From Colivivens sp963645405 (GTDB lineage Bacteria > Bacteroidota > Bacteroidia > Bacteroidales > Bacteroidaceae), in contig CAVISR010000004.1 in the NCBI GenBank assembly GCA_963645405.1, positions 1 through 52,034 on the forward strand: a stretch of DNA of 52,034 bases. The letters run 5' to 3'. Positions within the stretch are counted from its first letter, which is position 1. The number at the start of each line of letters is the position of its first letter. The notes below the pieces were generated by a model. It did no database searches. It was not told the DNA's origin and saw nothing but the letters and a program-made list of their open reading frames with translations. A program made the translations under genes and the position numbers. Of this stretch, positions 34,446 to 42,041 are shown piece after piece.

Positions 34446-34624
34446 CATGGAATCAACAGAGCATGATACATGGAACCAATACGATACAATGCATAGTCCA
34501 GGGGCGATGCGACGCATGACATAAGCCAATACAATGCATGACATAAGCCGATACAGAACATGACAAAAACTGACATGAAGGATAGCATGAACCTACATGA
34601 AGAATGATACGAAATGACACGAAG
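34446..34624. repeat. 22-23-bp degenerate tandem array, about eight units
   Basis: Units begin near 34446, 34469, 34492, 34515, 34537, 34559, 34581 and 34603. The best pair is CATGACATAAGCC at 34515 and 34537. The last three units share an A(C)ATGAAG or ACACGAAG end. The array is intergenic between convergent galE and maf and is not next to either stop codon. Confidence 0.6.
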
Positions 34625-34685
34625 GATTGTATGTGCAAAGACCATTAGTCGCGTGCCCTGTCACCTATAGTCCGGACGGTCGTAT

Positions 34686-34717
34686 CCTCAATACGGGACT
34701 CCAGTACCGTATTGAGG
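34686..34717. other. 11-bp perfect inverted repeat (possible structured RNA or cruciform)
   Basis: CCTCAATACGG (34686-34696) and CCGTATTGAGG (34707-34717) enclose a 10-nt loop. TAGTCC occurs on both sides (around 34664 and 34724). There is no T-tract, so it is not a plain terminator. It lies in the galE-maf gap. Confidence 0.5.
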
Positions 34718-34803
34718 GGACGCTAGTCCTGATTTATCGGTACAAAAAGAAGGACTGAAGGAATACAAGGACATGTATGCAGGACAAAGCGCACGCAAGA
34801 ATA

Positions 34804-34840
34804 AAGGCTGGCTCCAAATCAAAGATTCAGAACCAGCCTT
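34804..34840 (-). terminator. Terminator of the maf transcript
   Basis: AAGGCTGG (34804-34811) pairs with CCAGCCTT (34833-34840) across a 21-nt loop. On the minus strand the stem is followed by TTTATTCTTG. It starts 10 nt past the maf stop. Confidence 0.65.
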
Positions 34841-34849
34841 GAACTATTG

Positions 34850-35437
34850 TCAGAGGCGGGACAATTCTTCGTACAACCGCCACACAGGCAAACCCATGAC
34901 ATTGAAATAACTTCCCTCAATACGGCTCACGCCAATGTAACCAATCCATTCTTGTATGCCGTATGCCCCAGCCTTGTCGAACGGCTGGTATTTGTCGACA
35001 TAATGGGTGATGTCGTCAAGCGACAATGAAGAGAACGTGACCTTACTCGTGGAAGCGAAGCAACGGTGAATGCCGCCATTGGCATTGGTTGTGAGAGTGA
35101 CACCGGTAATAACCTCATGCGTCCTTCCCGACAAGCGACACAGCATGTCAATTGCCTCCTGACGGTCTTTGGGCTTTCCAAAGACCTCACCGTCGAGATA
35201 GACTATGGTGTCGGCAGTGACAAGAAGTTCGCCATCCTGCAGTGTCGGTCGATAAGCCTCTGCTTTCTTACTGGAAATATACTTGGGGATATCCTCGCCT
35301 TTCAAGTCAGACGGCCAGGACTCATCAATGCCCTTGATGACCCTTACCTCGAAAGGGATTTCAAGTCCCGCAAGCAACTCACGCCGGCGGGGAGAATTGC
35401 TTGCAAGAACAACTTTGTATTTGTCTGTCGGAAACAT
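34850..35437 (-). CDS. maf: Maf-family nucleoside triphosphate pyrophosphatase
   Basis: Maf proteins hydrolyse non-canonical or pyrimidine nucleoside triphosphates and have been linked to septum control. The 195-aa product has the family signature VVLASNSPRRRELLAGL near the N-terminus, TADTIVYLDGEVFGKPKDR in the middle and AYGIQEWIGYIGVSRIEGSY near the C-terminus. Length is typical. It follows the KdsC-like gene across a 22-bp tandem array and is probably in the same transcript. Confidence 0.93.
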   Translation of the reverse strand: MFPTDKYKVVLASNSPRRRELLAGLEIPFEVRVIKGIDESWPSDLKGEDIPKYISSKKAEAYRPTLQDGELLVTADTIVYLDGEVFGKPKDRQEAIDMLCRLSGRTHEVITGVTLTTNANGGIHRCFASTSKVTFSSLSLDDITHYVDKYQPFDKAGAYGIQEWIGYIGVSRIEGSYFNVMGLPVWRLYEELSRL

Positions 35438-35447
35438 ACTTTGAACA

Positions 35448-35513
35448 ATCTATCAACTTACCATGATTCATCTATCGACTTATCATGATTCTTCTATCAA
35501 CTTACCAACCAAA
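35448..35513. repeat. 22-bp tandem repeat x3 overlapping the kdsC-like stop
   Basis: Units at 35448-35469, 35470-35491 and 35492-35513 share TCTATC(A/G)ACTTA(C/T)C. The third includes the stop codon of the KdsC-like gene (TTA at 35502-35504). The first two are downstream echoes ending near the maf start. Confidence 0.75.
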
Positions 35514-36020
35514 TGCCTCGGAGTTGTGCATCCACAATCCGTGAGCTTTCAACACCTGCTCCATCACATCGCGTCCACATCCATCGCCACCATTCCTCTG
35601 CGAAATGTATTTGGATATTGACTTAATCTCGGGCGCTGCATCAGCAGGACATACAGGCAAGCCACAACGCTGCATTACCTCAAAGTCGGGAATGTCGTCG
35701 CCCATGTACATCACCTCGGAATCCTTCAGGTTGTATTTCTTGCACAACTCGTCGTACACCTTTATCTTCTTGGCAACTCCCTGATGGATTTCAGTCAGTC
35801 CCAACCGTTCGTAGCGTTTGAGGACTGCCTCACTTGTGGCACCTGTTATTATAGCAATGAGAAAACCATGCTTCACCGCATGTTGCATGGCATAGCCGTC
35901 TTTGATGTTCACTGTGCGCATGGGTTCTCCCGAAGGATGCAACGAGATGGTCTCCTTGCTGAGAACACCGTCCACATCAAAGAAGATGGCACGTATTGAC
36001 GAAAGGTCGTAGTTAATCAT
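35502..36020 (-). CDS. KdsC-like HAD phosphatase (3-deoxy-manno-octulosonate-8-phosphatase family)
   Basis: The 172-aa product resembles the tetrameric C0 HAD phosphatase that makes free Kdo for lipopolysaccharide. Motif I is IFFDVDGVL (Asp15, Asp17), then NIKDGYAMQ, IITGATSEAV, a lysine in GVAKKIKVYDEL and motif IV YMGDDIPDFEVM. The start at 36020 (MINYDLSS) is chosen because the fold begins there. It overlaps the upstream DUF2520 gene by 8 nt, so the two are coupled. Confidence 0.85.
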   Translation of the reverse strand: MINYDLSSIRAIFFDVDGVLSKETISLHPSGEPMRTVNIKDGYAMQHAVKHGFLIAIITGATSEAVLKRYERLGLTEIHQGVAKKIKVYDELCKKYNLKDSEVMYMGDDIPDFEVMQRCGLPVCPADAAPEIKSISKYISQRNGGDGCGRDVMEQVLKAHGLWMHNSEAFGW

Positions 36021-36771
36021 CAGCGATACTTTTTGACATGAGTTGATAAATGGATTGGAGTCCCGGATTGTCGGCAAGCATCATCAGGTGCTTGTTCACC
36101 ACGTTCCAATCGTGTCGGGATGCAGGTCCGGTCTGGGCATCTTTCGGAGAAACCGTATGAACCTTCTTTGCAACTTCATCGAGCAGAGGATACATTGCAG
36201 AGAACGGTATGCCATGCTTGTTGAGAATCTCTTCGCTCAATGCATAACAATGATTCACAAAATTGCTGCAAAACACTGCGGCAAGATGCAAGTACAAACG
36301 GTCGGCAGAACTGAGTTCGCTGACTGAACCGGAGATGGACAAGGCAAGTTGCTTCAACAGCAAAAGGTCGTCTGCATTGGCTGCCTCAATAAATACAGGT
36401 ATGGACGAGAAGTCGACAAGCCTCTGCTTTGAGAAACTCTGCATAGGATAGACCACTCCCCGACGCCTGGCTGGAATGACATCCATCGGGATGCTACCAG
36501 CTGTATGTACGAACAACGAGTCTTCCCTACCCTTCACTGCTTGCTCGGCGACATCTTCCAAAGCCGAATCGGAGACACTGATTATGTAGATGTCAGCATC
36601 ATCAGCCAAATCCGCAAAGTTACTTATGGCAGTTGCTCCTACCCTACTTGCCAATGCACTTGACGATTCTTCAGTACGGCTATACACCTGCACGATGGCA
36701 TGACCTGCCTCATGCAAGGCAACAGCCATGCTTGTGGCAAGATTACCGGCACCAACAAACGCTACTCTCAT
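36013..36771 (-). CDS. DUF2520 Rossmann-like protein (NADP-binding)
   Basis: The 252-aa protein begins MRVAFVGAGNLATSMAVAL, a Rossmann loop like that of F420/NADP oxidoreductase and pyrroline-5-carboxylate reductase. The C-terminal helical DUF2520 domain includes LAAVFCSNFVNHCYALSEEI and GPASRHDWNVVNKHL. The reaction is not known. The start at 36771 overlaps the nitroreductase stop in an ATGA, and the 3' end overlaps kdsC. Three genes in a row are thus translationally linked. Confidence 0.82.
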   Translation of the reverse strand: MRVAFVGAGNLATSMAVALHEAGHAIVQVYSRTEESSSALASRVGATAISNFADLADDADIYIISVSDSALEDVAEQAVKGREDSLFVHTAGSIPMDVIPARRRGVVYPMQSFSKQRLVDFSSIPVFIEAANADDLLLLKQLALSISGSVSELSSADRLYLHLAAVFCSNFVNHCYALSEEILNKHGIPFSAMYPLLDEVAKKVHTVSPKDAQTGPASRHDWNVVNKHLMMLADNPGLQSIYQLMSKSIADD

Positions 36772-37283
36772 TTCCTGACACTTGCCCAACTGAGCTTTGA
36801 CTCATCCTGGAGTTTACGCTCTATTGCAGGGTGACCGATGCCAATCACACACTCCACCTCGAGTTCTTCGGGCAGACCCACTGCCTTCTTCACAATTTCA
36901 GAAGCAGGAGTTCCTTCGGCATTCTTGCGGGCACGGATGTGACACCAGCAACTGCCCAAGCCAAGGTCGGTTGCCTGATACTGCATGGTGACGGCTGCGA
37001 TAGCTGAATCCTCAATCCACACGTCCGATGCTGCAGGGTCGTAGGCTACGACAATTGCTGCTGCGGCGCCCTTCACAAATTCACTTCCAGCCTCCCGGCA
37101 TTCGGAAATGACCGAAAGTATTGAAGGATCTTCAACTACTACGAACTGCCATCCACGCAAGCCATGACCCGTAGGAGCCATCAGTCCGGCACGAAGAATG
37201 GCATGCAGTTCATCCTCTGTCACCTTCTCGTCGGTGAACTTACGGATGCTTCTGCGCTTTTGAACCAAATCTTTAAAGTCCAT
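36768..37283 (-). CDS. Nitroreductase-family flavoprotein
   Basis: The 171-aa protein belongs to the FMN-dependent nitroreductase superfamily, small class. The FMN phosphate site is in VQKRRSIRKFTDEKV. GLMAPTGHGLRGWQFVVVE and LGLGSCWCHIRARKN follow, then GIGHPAIERK near the end. Substrates of such proteins vary and cannot be set here. Its stop overlaps the DUF2520 start. Confidence 0.88.
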   Translation of the reverse strand: MDFKDLVQKRRSIRKFTDEKVTEDELHAILRAGLMAPTGHGLRGWQFVVVEDPSILSVISECREAGSEFVKGAAAAIVVAYDPAASDVWIEDSAIAAVTMQYQATDLGLGSCWCHIRARKNAEGTPASEIVKKAVGLPEELEVECVIGIGHPAIERKLQDESKLSWASVRK

Positions 37284-37334
37284 ATATCTTGAATTTGTTT
37301 ATCTTTTGAATAAATGTATGTACGGTCGGGTGAG

Positions 37335-37829
37335 TTATCTCAAACGGTCGAGAGACCTTACCAATGCTTCGTCCTTGCGGATGCCATGAATGGCAAGGCA
37401 ATTGAGTATTACGGACAGCACCGGGAATATTCCTGCCACACACAAGTGGAATGACACACCATCAATCACATCTGAAGCAACACCGGTGTAGTGCCATGCA
37501 AGGAAGGCAAAATACAATACATACCCTACCAGCAATATCGTGGAGAATATGGTGAGGCGCAACTGGCGCATACGAAAGCGAAAAAGCAGGACGCTTACGA
37601 ATGTCAGAACAATGACGATGAGAAGCAAGATGCCAAGTGCCATTGGCGCAAAGTCGTGGAAATCGGCTGACGCCATTGCCTTCGATGTGAGCTCGGGAGA
37701 GAACATCCAGTTGTTGAATGAGGCAACAGCTGTTGCCCCGTCCAATATTTGTCCTAATGGAAGACAAAGCCCCAGTATGCTGAGGACAGCAACAAGGGCT
37801 AAGTAAACTGTTTGAATACGCTGTATCAT
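37335..37829 (-). CDS. DUF4293 membrane protein
   Basis: The 164-aa inner-membrane protein starts MIQRIQTVYLALVAVLSILG, typical of DUF4293. It has four predicted helices, near residues 8-28, 62-85, 92-115 and 125-150, and a positively charged C-terminus. Function is unknown. It lies downstream of rpoZ (218 nt) and upstream of the nitroreductase gene (51 nt), a region that may be one transcript from bamD onward. Confidence 0.78.
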   Translation of the reverse strand: MIQRIQTVYLALVAVLSILGLCLPLGQILDGATAVASFNNWMFSPELTSKAMASADFHDFAPMALGILLLIVIVLTFVSVLLFRFRMRQLRLTIFSTILLVGYVLYFAFLAWHYTGVASDVIDGVSFHLCVAGIFPVLSVILNCLAIHGIRKDEALVRSLDRLR

Positions 37830-38047
37830 CAGAAGCAGTTTCTATAAATTACACGTAAATACAATTCTCCGGTCATTGTGGTCCATAGCTTTGCAGTCCT
37901 TTGTCCGTCAGACATTCCAATCCCCAGCCTTCAGTCAGAGAGCACTCAATACTTCCTTATCAAGAAAGATAGGCTGTTCAAAGAAAGAAGTCGGGACGGG
38001 TCGGACAAAAAGAATGAATGCCCACAAGGACCGTCACAAGAACCTGC

Positions 38048-38383
38048 TTAGAAATTATCCTGAACTGGTCTTGACGGATTGCGGTAACAAATCTTGTCCT
38101 CAATGAACTCTTGGGTGGCGATGAGTGTTGGCTTAGGCAAACGCTCATAGTGCTTTGAAACCGTAATTTGTTCGTCATTGTGGAATTCCTCCTGCAACTC
38201 GTCTGTTGCAGTACCGAACTCTTCGAGTTTTCTTCTGAGTTCTTCCTTCATTTCAGCTGCAATCTGGTTTGCACGCTTTCCGATGATGGCAACACTTTCA
38301 TAAATGTTTCCAGTCTCGGTTGACAAATCCATCAAGTTACGCGTTACCGTAGTTGTAGGGGCGTTTGTTTTCTTAAAATCCAT
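38048..38383 (-). CDS. rpoZ: RNA polymerase omega-like subunit (Bacteroidota RpoZ)
   Basis: The 111-aa protein starts MDFKKTNAPTTTVTRNLMDL. The core TGNIYESVAIIGKRANQIAAEM matches the conserved omega segment in which a helix with KRANQI contacts beta-prime. KEELRRKLEEF follows, with a C-terminal extension. Omega helps RNA polymerase assembly. The gene follows bamD across a 22-bp tandem array. Confidence 0.85.
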   Translation of the reverse strand: MDFKKTNAPTTTVTRNLMDLSTETGNIYESVAIIGKRANQIAAEMKEELRRKLEEFGTATDELQEEFHNDEQITVSKHYERLPKPTLIATQEFIEDKICYRNPSRPVQDNF

Positions 38384-38431
38384 AATCTGCTATATCTATT
38401 TATCTGTCAATTAATCAATGTTATTTATTTC

Positions 38432-38563
38432 TCTGTATAACCGCAGTCTTTTGTCTGTATAACCGCAGTCTTTTGTCTGTATAACCGTTGTTTTCTGTCT
38501 ATGCAATCGCTGCCGTCTGTCTATGCAATCACTGTTGTCTTGCTGCAAGACCGTTGCGTTACA
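38432..38563. repeat. 22-bp tandem array, five to six units, at the bamD 3' end
   Basis: Units start at 38432, 38454, 38476, 38498, 38520 and, degenerate, 38542. The first two are identical and begin TCTGTATAACCGCAGTC. The fourth and fifth begin TCTATGCAATC. The last, degenerate unit overlaps the bamD stop codon (TTA at 38559-38561). The array fills most of the bamD-rpoZ gap. Confidence 0.8.
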
Positions 38564-39383
38564 GACTTACCTTCACGCTGCATTCCTTGAAGATTTCATC
38601 AGCTTCTTTTGTGTATTTGCTTTCAGGAAACTCGTTCTTGAAACCGTAGTACTCGTCGATAGTCTGACGGAAGCGCTCTTCCGACTTCACCTCCACACTG
38701 TTCTTTGCCAGCATATATCTGGACTTGAGCACAAGCATGAGGAAATCCTCACGGTGTTTGGTGTATGGATAGAGCTTCAAGGCATTCTCTGCAGTGATGA
38801 TGCACGCATCATAGTTGTTGCCGCCATAAAGGCAGTTGCCTGTGTAGTTGCCCAAGTTATAGTAGAGCTTACAAATGTCGTATTCCTTCTGTGCCAACCT
38901 TTCCTGCAGCTGCAAGACGAGGTCGGTGGCATCCTCACGATATACGGAATAAGGATAGAAGTCCAGAAACTCGTTCAAGCGGTTGAGTGCCGCATATGTA
39001 GGGGTTTGGTCGAGACGCGGGTCGGGCGACTGCATGTATGCAGCCTTACCAGCATAGAATCGCGCAAGTTCGGTGTAAGTTCCTTTCGGATAGCTCTTGT
39101 AATAACGCTCAAAATATTGGCTCGCAGTGTCGTAGTACTTCATATTGTAGTAGCACATGGCAAGCATGTAAAGCGACTCCTCACCTTTGTCAGTTGCCTT
39201 CATCAGCAATATCATGTTCTCGAGCAACTGATAGCACCTTACGTATTGTCCTGCAGCGAAATATTCCTTAGCGGCTTCGTACCTGTAATCATAGTCGTCA
39301 ATCTTCAGCACATTATTGTAACTGCTGCATGACGCGAACAACAATGTGAATCCAAGTAGAGCCGTTATTATGTATTTATTCAT
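38559..39383 (-). CDS. bamD: Outer-membrane assembly lipoprotein BamD
   Basis: BamD is the essential TPR lipoprotein of the BAM complex, which inserts beta-barrel proteins. The 274-aa product has a lipobox (LLFASCSS) and helical repeats: AAKEYFAAGQYVRCYQLLE, YMLAMCYYNMKYYDTASQYF, YPYSVYREDATDLVLQLQER and EDFLMLVLKSRYMLAKNS. A promoter lies 20 nt upstream. It is the first gene of a likely bamD-rpoZ-DUF4293 transcript. Confidence 0.9.
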   Translation of the reverse strand: MNKYIITALLGFTLLFASCSSYNNVLKIDDYDYRYEAAKEYFAAGQYVRCYQLLENMILLMKATDKGEESLYMLAMCYYNMKYYDTASQYFERYYKSYPKGTYTELARFYAGKAAYMQSPDPRLDQTPTYAALNRLNEFLDFYPYSVYREDATDLVLQLQERLAQKEYDICKLYYNLGNYTGNCLYGGNNYDACIITAENALKLYPYTKHREDFLMLVLKSRYMLAKNSVEVKSEERFRQTIDEYYGFKNEFPESKYTKEADEIFKECSVKVSL

Positions 39384-39402
39384 ACTGTCTCAATTACGGG
39401 TG

Positions 39403-39434
39403 CAAAGTTACAACAAATCGCACACCCCTGCAAA
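39403..39434 (-). promoter_or_regulatory. Promoter of bamD
   Basis: Minus-strand TTTG (39434-39431), 20 nt, TAACTTTG (39410-39403), 20 nt before the ATG. Confidence 0.6.
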
Positions 39435-39561
39435 TTTTTTTTGTTTGTTAGCACTATTCTTCCCCATTTGCAACGAACGCGCATAAACCCACGAGTGACA
39501 AACAGTTGCCGAAGCATTGAAAACAACAACTGGCAGATTGGTTCAGAGCGCCAGCCACACG

Positions 39562-40071
39562 TCATGCCGCAAGGTAATAATAAAGCATGCAACAGACGCA
39601 TACTATCAGTATCGCAATGCACGAGATGAGCTTGAACACTGTCCCCGCAATCAATGACAACATGGAATACATTCCCACTTTCAATGAACTGCCAAGACTG
39701 AAGGTGTTGGCAAACTCGCAAATGAAAGCACCGAGGAATGGACCGATGACCAGTCCCCATGGGACATAGAACATACCGATGAACAAGCCGACTGTAGCCC
39801 CGACAGACGCTTGTTTGCAGCCTCCCGCCCACTTGGCAAGCCATGCAGGAGCCATGTAATCAGCAATGGTGATGAAGATGACGAACAGTCCTGTCAATAC
39901 TGTCAGCACTATCATCAACGGAGTGGGACACGCTATGCAACACAGCAACATGGCAATGAAGTTCAGTGGAGGACCGGGAAGCATAGGGACGACTGAACCT
40001 ACTATACCAATCAGGTTCAGTATGGTCGATATGACAAAAAGAATATCTTGAATACTGATGTCCATACGCAT
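39562..40071 (-). CDS. DUF456 membrane protein
   Basis: The ~169-aa protein has the DUF456 pattern. Paired glycine-rich helices include ILNLIGIVGSVVPMLPGPPL, VGATVGLFIGMFYVPWGLVI and GPFLGAFICEF, with about five membrane segments in all. Function is unknown, although glycine-zipper helices suggest oligomerisation. The ATG at 40071 overlaps the stop of the upstream lipoprotein gene (TGATG), which points to coupled translation. A second ATG lies 6 nt downstream. Confidence 0.8.
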   Translation of the reverse strand: MRMDISIQDILFVISTILNLIGIVGSVVPMLPGPPLNFIAMLLCCIACPTPLMIVLTVLTGLFVIFITIADYMAPAWLAKWAGGCKQASVGATVGLFIGMFYVPWGLVIGPFLGAFICEFANTFSLGSSLKVGMYSMLSLIAGTVFKLISCIAILIVCVCCMLYYYLAA

Positions 40072-40781
40072 CAATTGTTCAAATGGTCCATATAGCCAGA
40101 CACAAGACTGTTTTTCTTGAACGAAGCAGGTGCCTGTATGTAGATTTCGTCTATTTGAGGAGTCGTTGTAGGGAATCCATAGTATTGCTTTGCCTCATAG
40201 CACAGACGCAAGAACCATATAATACCCAATGGATTGTCGTAGTTGTCTTTAATGAACTGTGTCTCAAGCCGGTCGACTTCCCCTTCGAGCCTTGATGCCT
40301 CCTCACCCAGTTCCATCATTATTTCCTCCTGGTCGAAACCGTCGAGATACATCTTGCTCTCACGGTTCGGCAGGTCATCATAGATGATTTTCAACGAGTC
40401 ACGCTTGGAAAGGAATGCATAGAGTTTGTCGTTAAGGGGTGTTCCCTCAATCTTTACCATATTGTTGGCAATACTGATTGTAACGACACCGGGTTCAAGC
40501 ACCATTGGGAAATTGTCCTCTCCCAAATAAAGGCGCACCATCATGACAGAGTCAAGAATACCCGACATGTCGAACTTACCATGGAGTATCTCACAAGAGT
40601 CTATTGACTTGAAATCGACACCTTTGTCAAAAGAGTCAGCCTCATACTGTTTCAAATAGGCAACGGTACCATCCTGTATAAACTGAGATGTTGTCCCCTC
40701 TACCATATACTTTTCAGCACACGAAGAGAGTAACGCAAGAACCGGTACCGCAGTTATTAATGCAACAATCAGTCGTTTCAT
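40071..40781 (-). CDS. DUF4369 lipoprotein
   Basis: The 236-aa product has a lipobox (LALLSSCAE). A DUF4369 beta-sandwich follows from about residue 45: SIDSCEILHGKFDMSGILDS and VVTISIANNMVKIEGTPLND. A helical segment comes next (residues ~125-190). In other Bacteroidota proteins DUF4369 precedes a thioredoxin domain. Here no CxxC thioredoxin follows, so this is the N-terminal part alone. A full promoter lies 26 nt upstream, and DUF456 follows with a TGATG overlap. Confidence 0.8.
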   Translation of the reverse strand: MKRLIVALITAVPVLALLSSCAEKYMVEGTTSQFIQDGTVAYLKQYEADSFDKGVDFKSIDSCEILHGKFDMSGILDSVMMVRLYLGEDNFPMVLEPGVVTISIANNMVKIEGTPLNDKLYAFLSKRDSLKIIYDDLPNRESKMYLDGFDQEEIMMELGEEASRLEGEVDRLETQFIKDNYDNPLGIIWFLRLCYEAKQYYGFPTTTPQIDEIYIQAPASFKKNSLVSGYMDHLNN

Positions 40782-40806
40782 GTTTATTTGAAGCCTTTAT
40801 CCGATA

Positions 40807-40837
40807 CAAAATTAATACTTAGATTTAACACCACAAA
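40807..40837 (-). promoter_or_regulatory. Promoter of the DUF4369-DUF456 genes
   Basis: Minus-strand TTTG (40837-40834), 19 nt, TAATTTTG (40814-40807), 26 nt before the ATG at 40781. Confidence 0.65.
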
Positions 40838-40850
40838 GGCATTTGCGAAT

Positions 40851-40870
40851 AATTAACCCTAATTAATCCT
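40851..40870. repeat. 10-bp stop-codon echo
   Basis: AATTAACCCT (40851-40860) is followed at once by AATTAATCCT (40861-40870). The second contains the stop codon TTA (40863-40865) of the membrane protein gene. Confidence 0.45.
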
Positions 40871-42041
40871 TGTCTAGATACCACCAGAGCGTGTTTCCGT
40901 AATACCGTCGGAGCAATCCTTCCTTCACGCTTTGCGTCGTGTCCGACGCCTGCAGTTCCCTGTACCCACGGTATTCCGACAACATCAACGTGTCGGCAAA
41001 CGACTGCAGGGAATCGCGTCCGATGGACTTTGCCTGAAGCAGCATTGCCTGTCTGTAAGCCTTCGGCAGATTCATCACATTTGAAGGATCACTTAGATTA
41101 TAATACACCTTCACCGACTTGTAGAAGCCCTTCATGTCCTTCGAAAGCAGTTTGCTGCACAAGACATACTCAGGCAACAAAGGGTTGTGACGGGTAGATT
41201 CGTGCTTGCGCAACAGATTAAGGTAGCTGTCAAGCGACTTCACGGCATCGTTAGCCCATGCTCCCAGACTCTCCTGTATGTTTTTGCTTGTAAACCTGTG
41301 CAGACGTGTGACTGTGTCATCAAGCATCAACAGGGACTTCTCGCCATAAGGCTGAGGATAGTCGAACAGTTTTTCACCCAACTGTCCTTCCTTTGCAAGG
41401 GCATACATGCGGAGTTCGTTGAGACGGCATGAAACCGGGATGGACTTCTGAGCCACCTCACTCGCTGCCTTATAATCACCGTCGAGGATGAGCCGTTCTG
41501 CCTTGAGCTCATACATATAGACATCAGTGGCAGGTGCATTGATTCCGCACACAAACATCATAAGGAAAAGCGTGAGCATGTTTGGCCAGAGGTACCTCGA
41601 CATGGTATAATCCCCATCCACAATACTTTCTCCCAGTATTTTTGTCTTTATCCTCAGCAGAAGGACATACAACACGATGAACAGAGGGAGAATCCACAGC
41701 CAACTGCCGAACGTGAAGTCTTCGATTGTCTGTTGCCCAAGGCTTGTAAGCATCATGAGCAGCACAAACGAAGGCATGTAGGTGACTGCATACCACCCAC
41801 CGGAAAGATGGGCTACCCTCTCCACCAGATATTGCACGCACATCAGCGAGAACGTGATTATCACCGCACCGAAGAAGCGGGAATAATGGGTCTGACCATT
41901 CGAGAACACGTATTGTGCCTCTGCCAGCACGTCGTTTTGCAGACAATAAAGATAGCAGAAACAAAACAAGGCGAACAACAGTCCGCACGACAGTTTGATT
42001 CTGTCCGTTATATTCTGTGGTATGGGGTTATTGTAATTCAT
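40863..42041 (-). CDS. Membrane protein of Bacteroidota type (DUF6057-like)
   Basis: The 392-aa protein has about five membrane helices in the first ~180 residues (including LLFALFCFCYLYCLQN, VIITFSLMCVQYLV, WILPLFIVLYVLLLRI and MLTLFLMMFVCGI). The rest is a soluble, largely helical domain (AERLILDGDYKAASEVAQKS, EYVLCSKLLSKDMKGFYKSV) that looks TPR-like. This resembles the DUF6057 group but is shorter than I would expect, so the name is tentative. Its ATG overlaps the glgB stop in an ATGA, so the two are coupled. Confidence 0.6.
   Translation of the reverse strand: MNYNNPIPQNITDRIKLSCGLLFALFCFCYLYCLQNDVLAEAQYVFSNGQTHYSRFFGAVIITFSLMCVQYLVERVAHLSGGWYAVTYMPSFVLLMMLTSLGQQTIEDFTFGSWLWILPLFIVLYVLLLRIKTKILGESIVDGDYTMSRYLWPNMLTLFLMMFVCGINAPATDVYMYELKAERLILDGDYKAASEVAQKSIPVSCRLNELRMYALAKEGQLGEKLFDYPQPYGEKSLLMLDDTVTRLHRFTSKNIQESLGAWANDAVKSLDSYLNLLRKHESTRHNPLLPEYVLCSKLLSKDMKGFYKSVKVYYNLSDPSNVMNLPKAYRQAMLLQAKSIGRDSLQSFADTLMLSEYRGYRELQASDTTQSVKEGLLRRYYGNTLWWYLDKD

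Noticed and set aside
38432..38563. Possible CRISPR array
   Set aside because: Units are contiguous with no unique spacers between repeats, and no cas gene is present in the window.
38523..39332. 269-codon plus-strand frame antisense to bamD
   Set aside because: No recognisable domain; bamD has a lipobox, TPR helices and a promoter.
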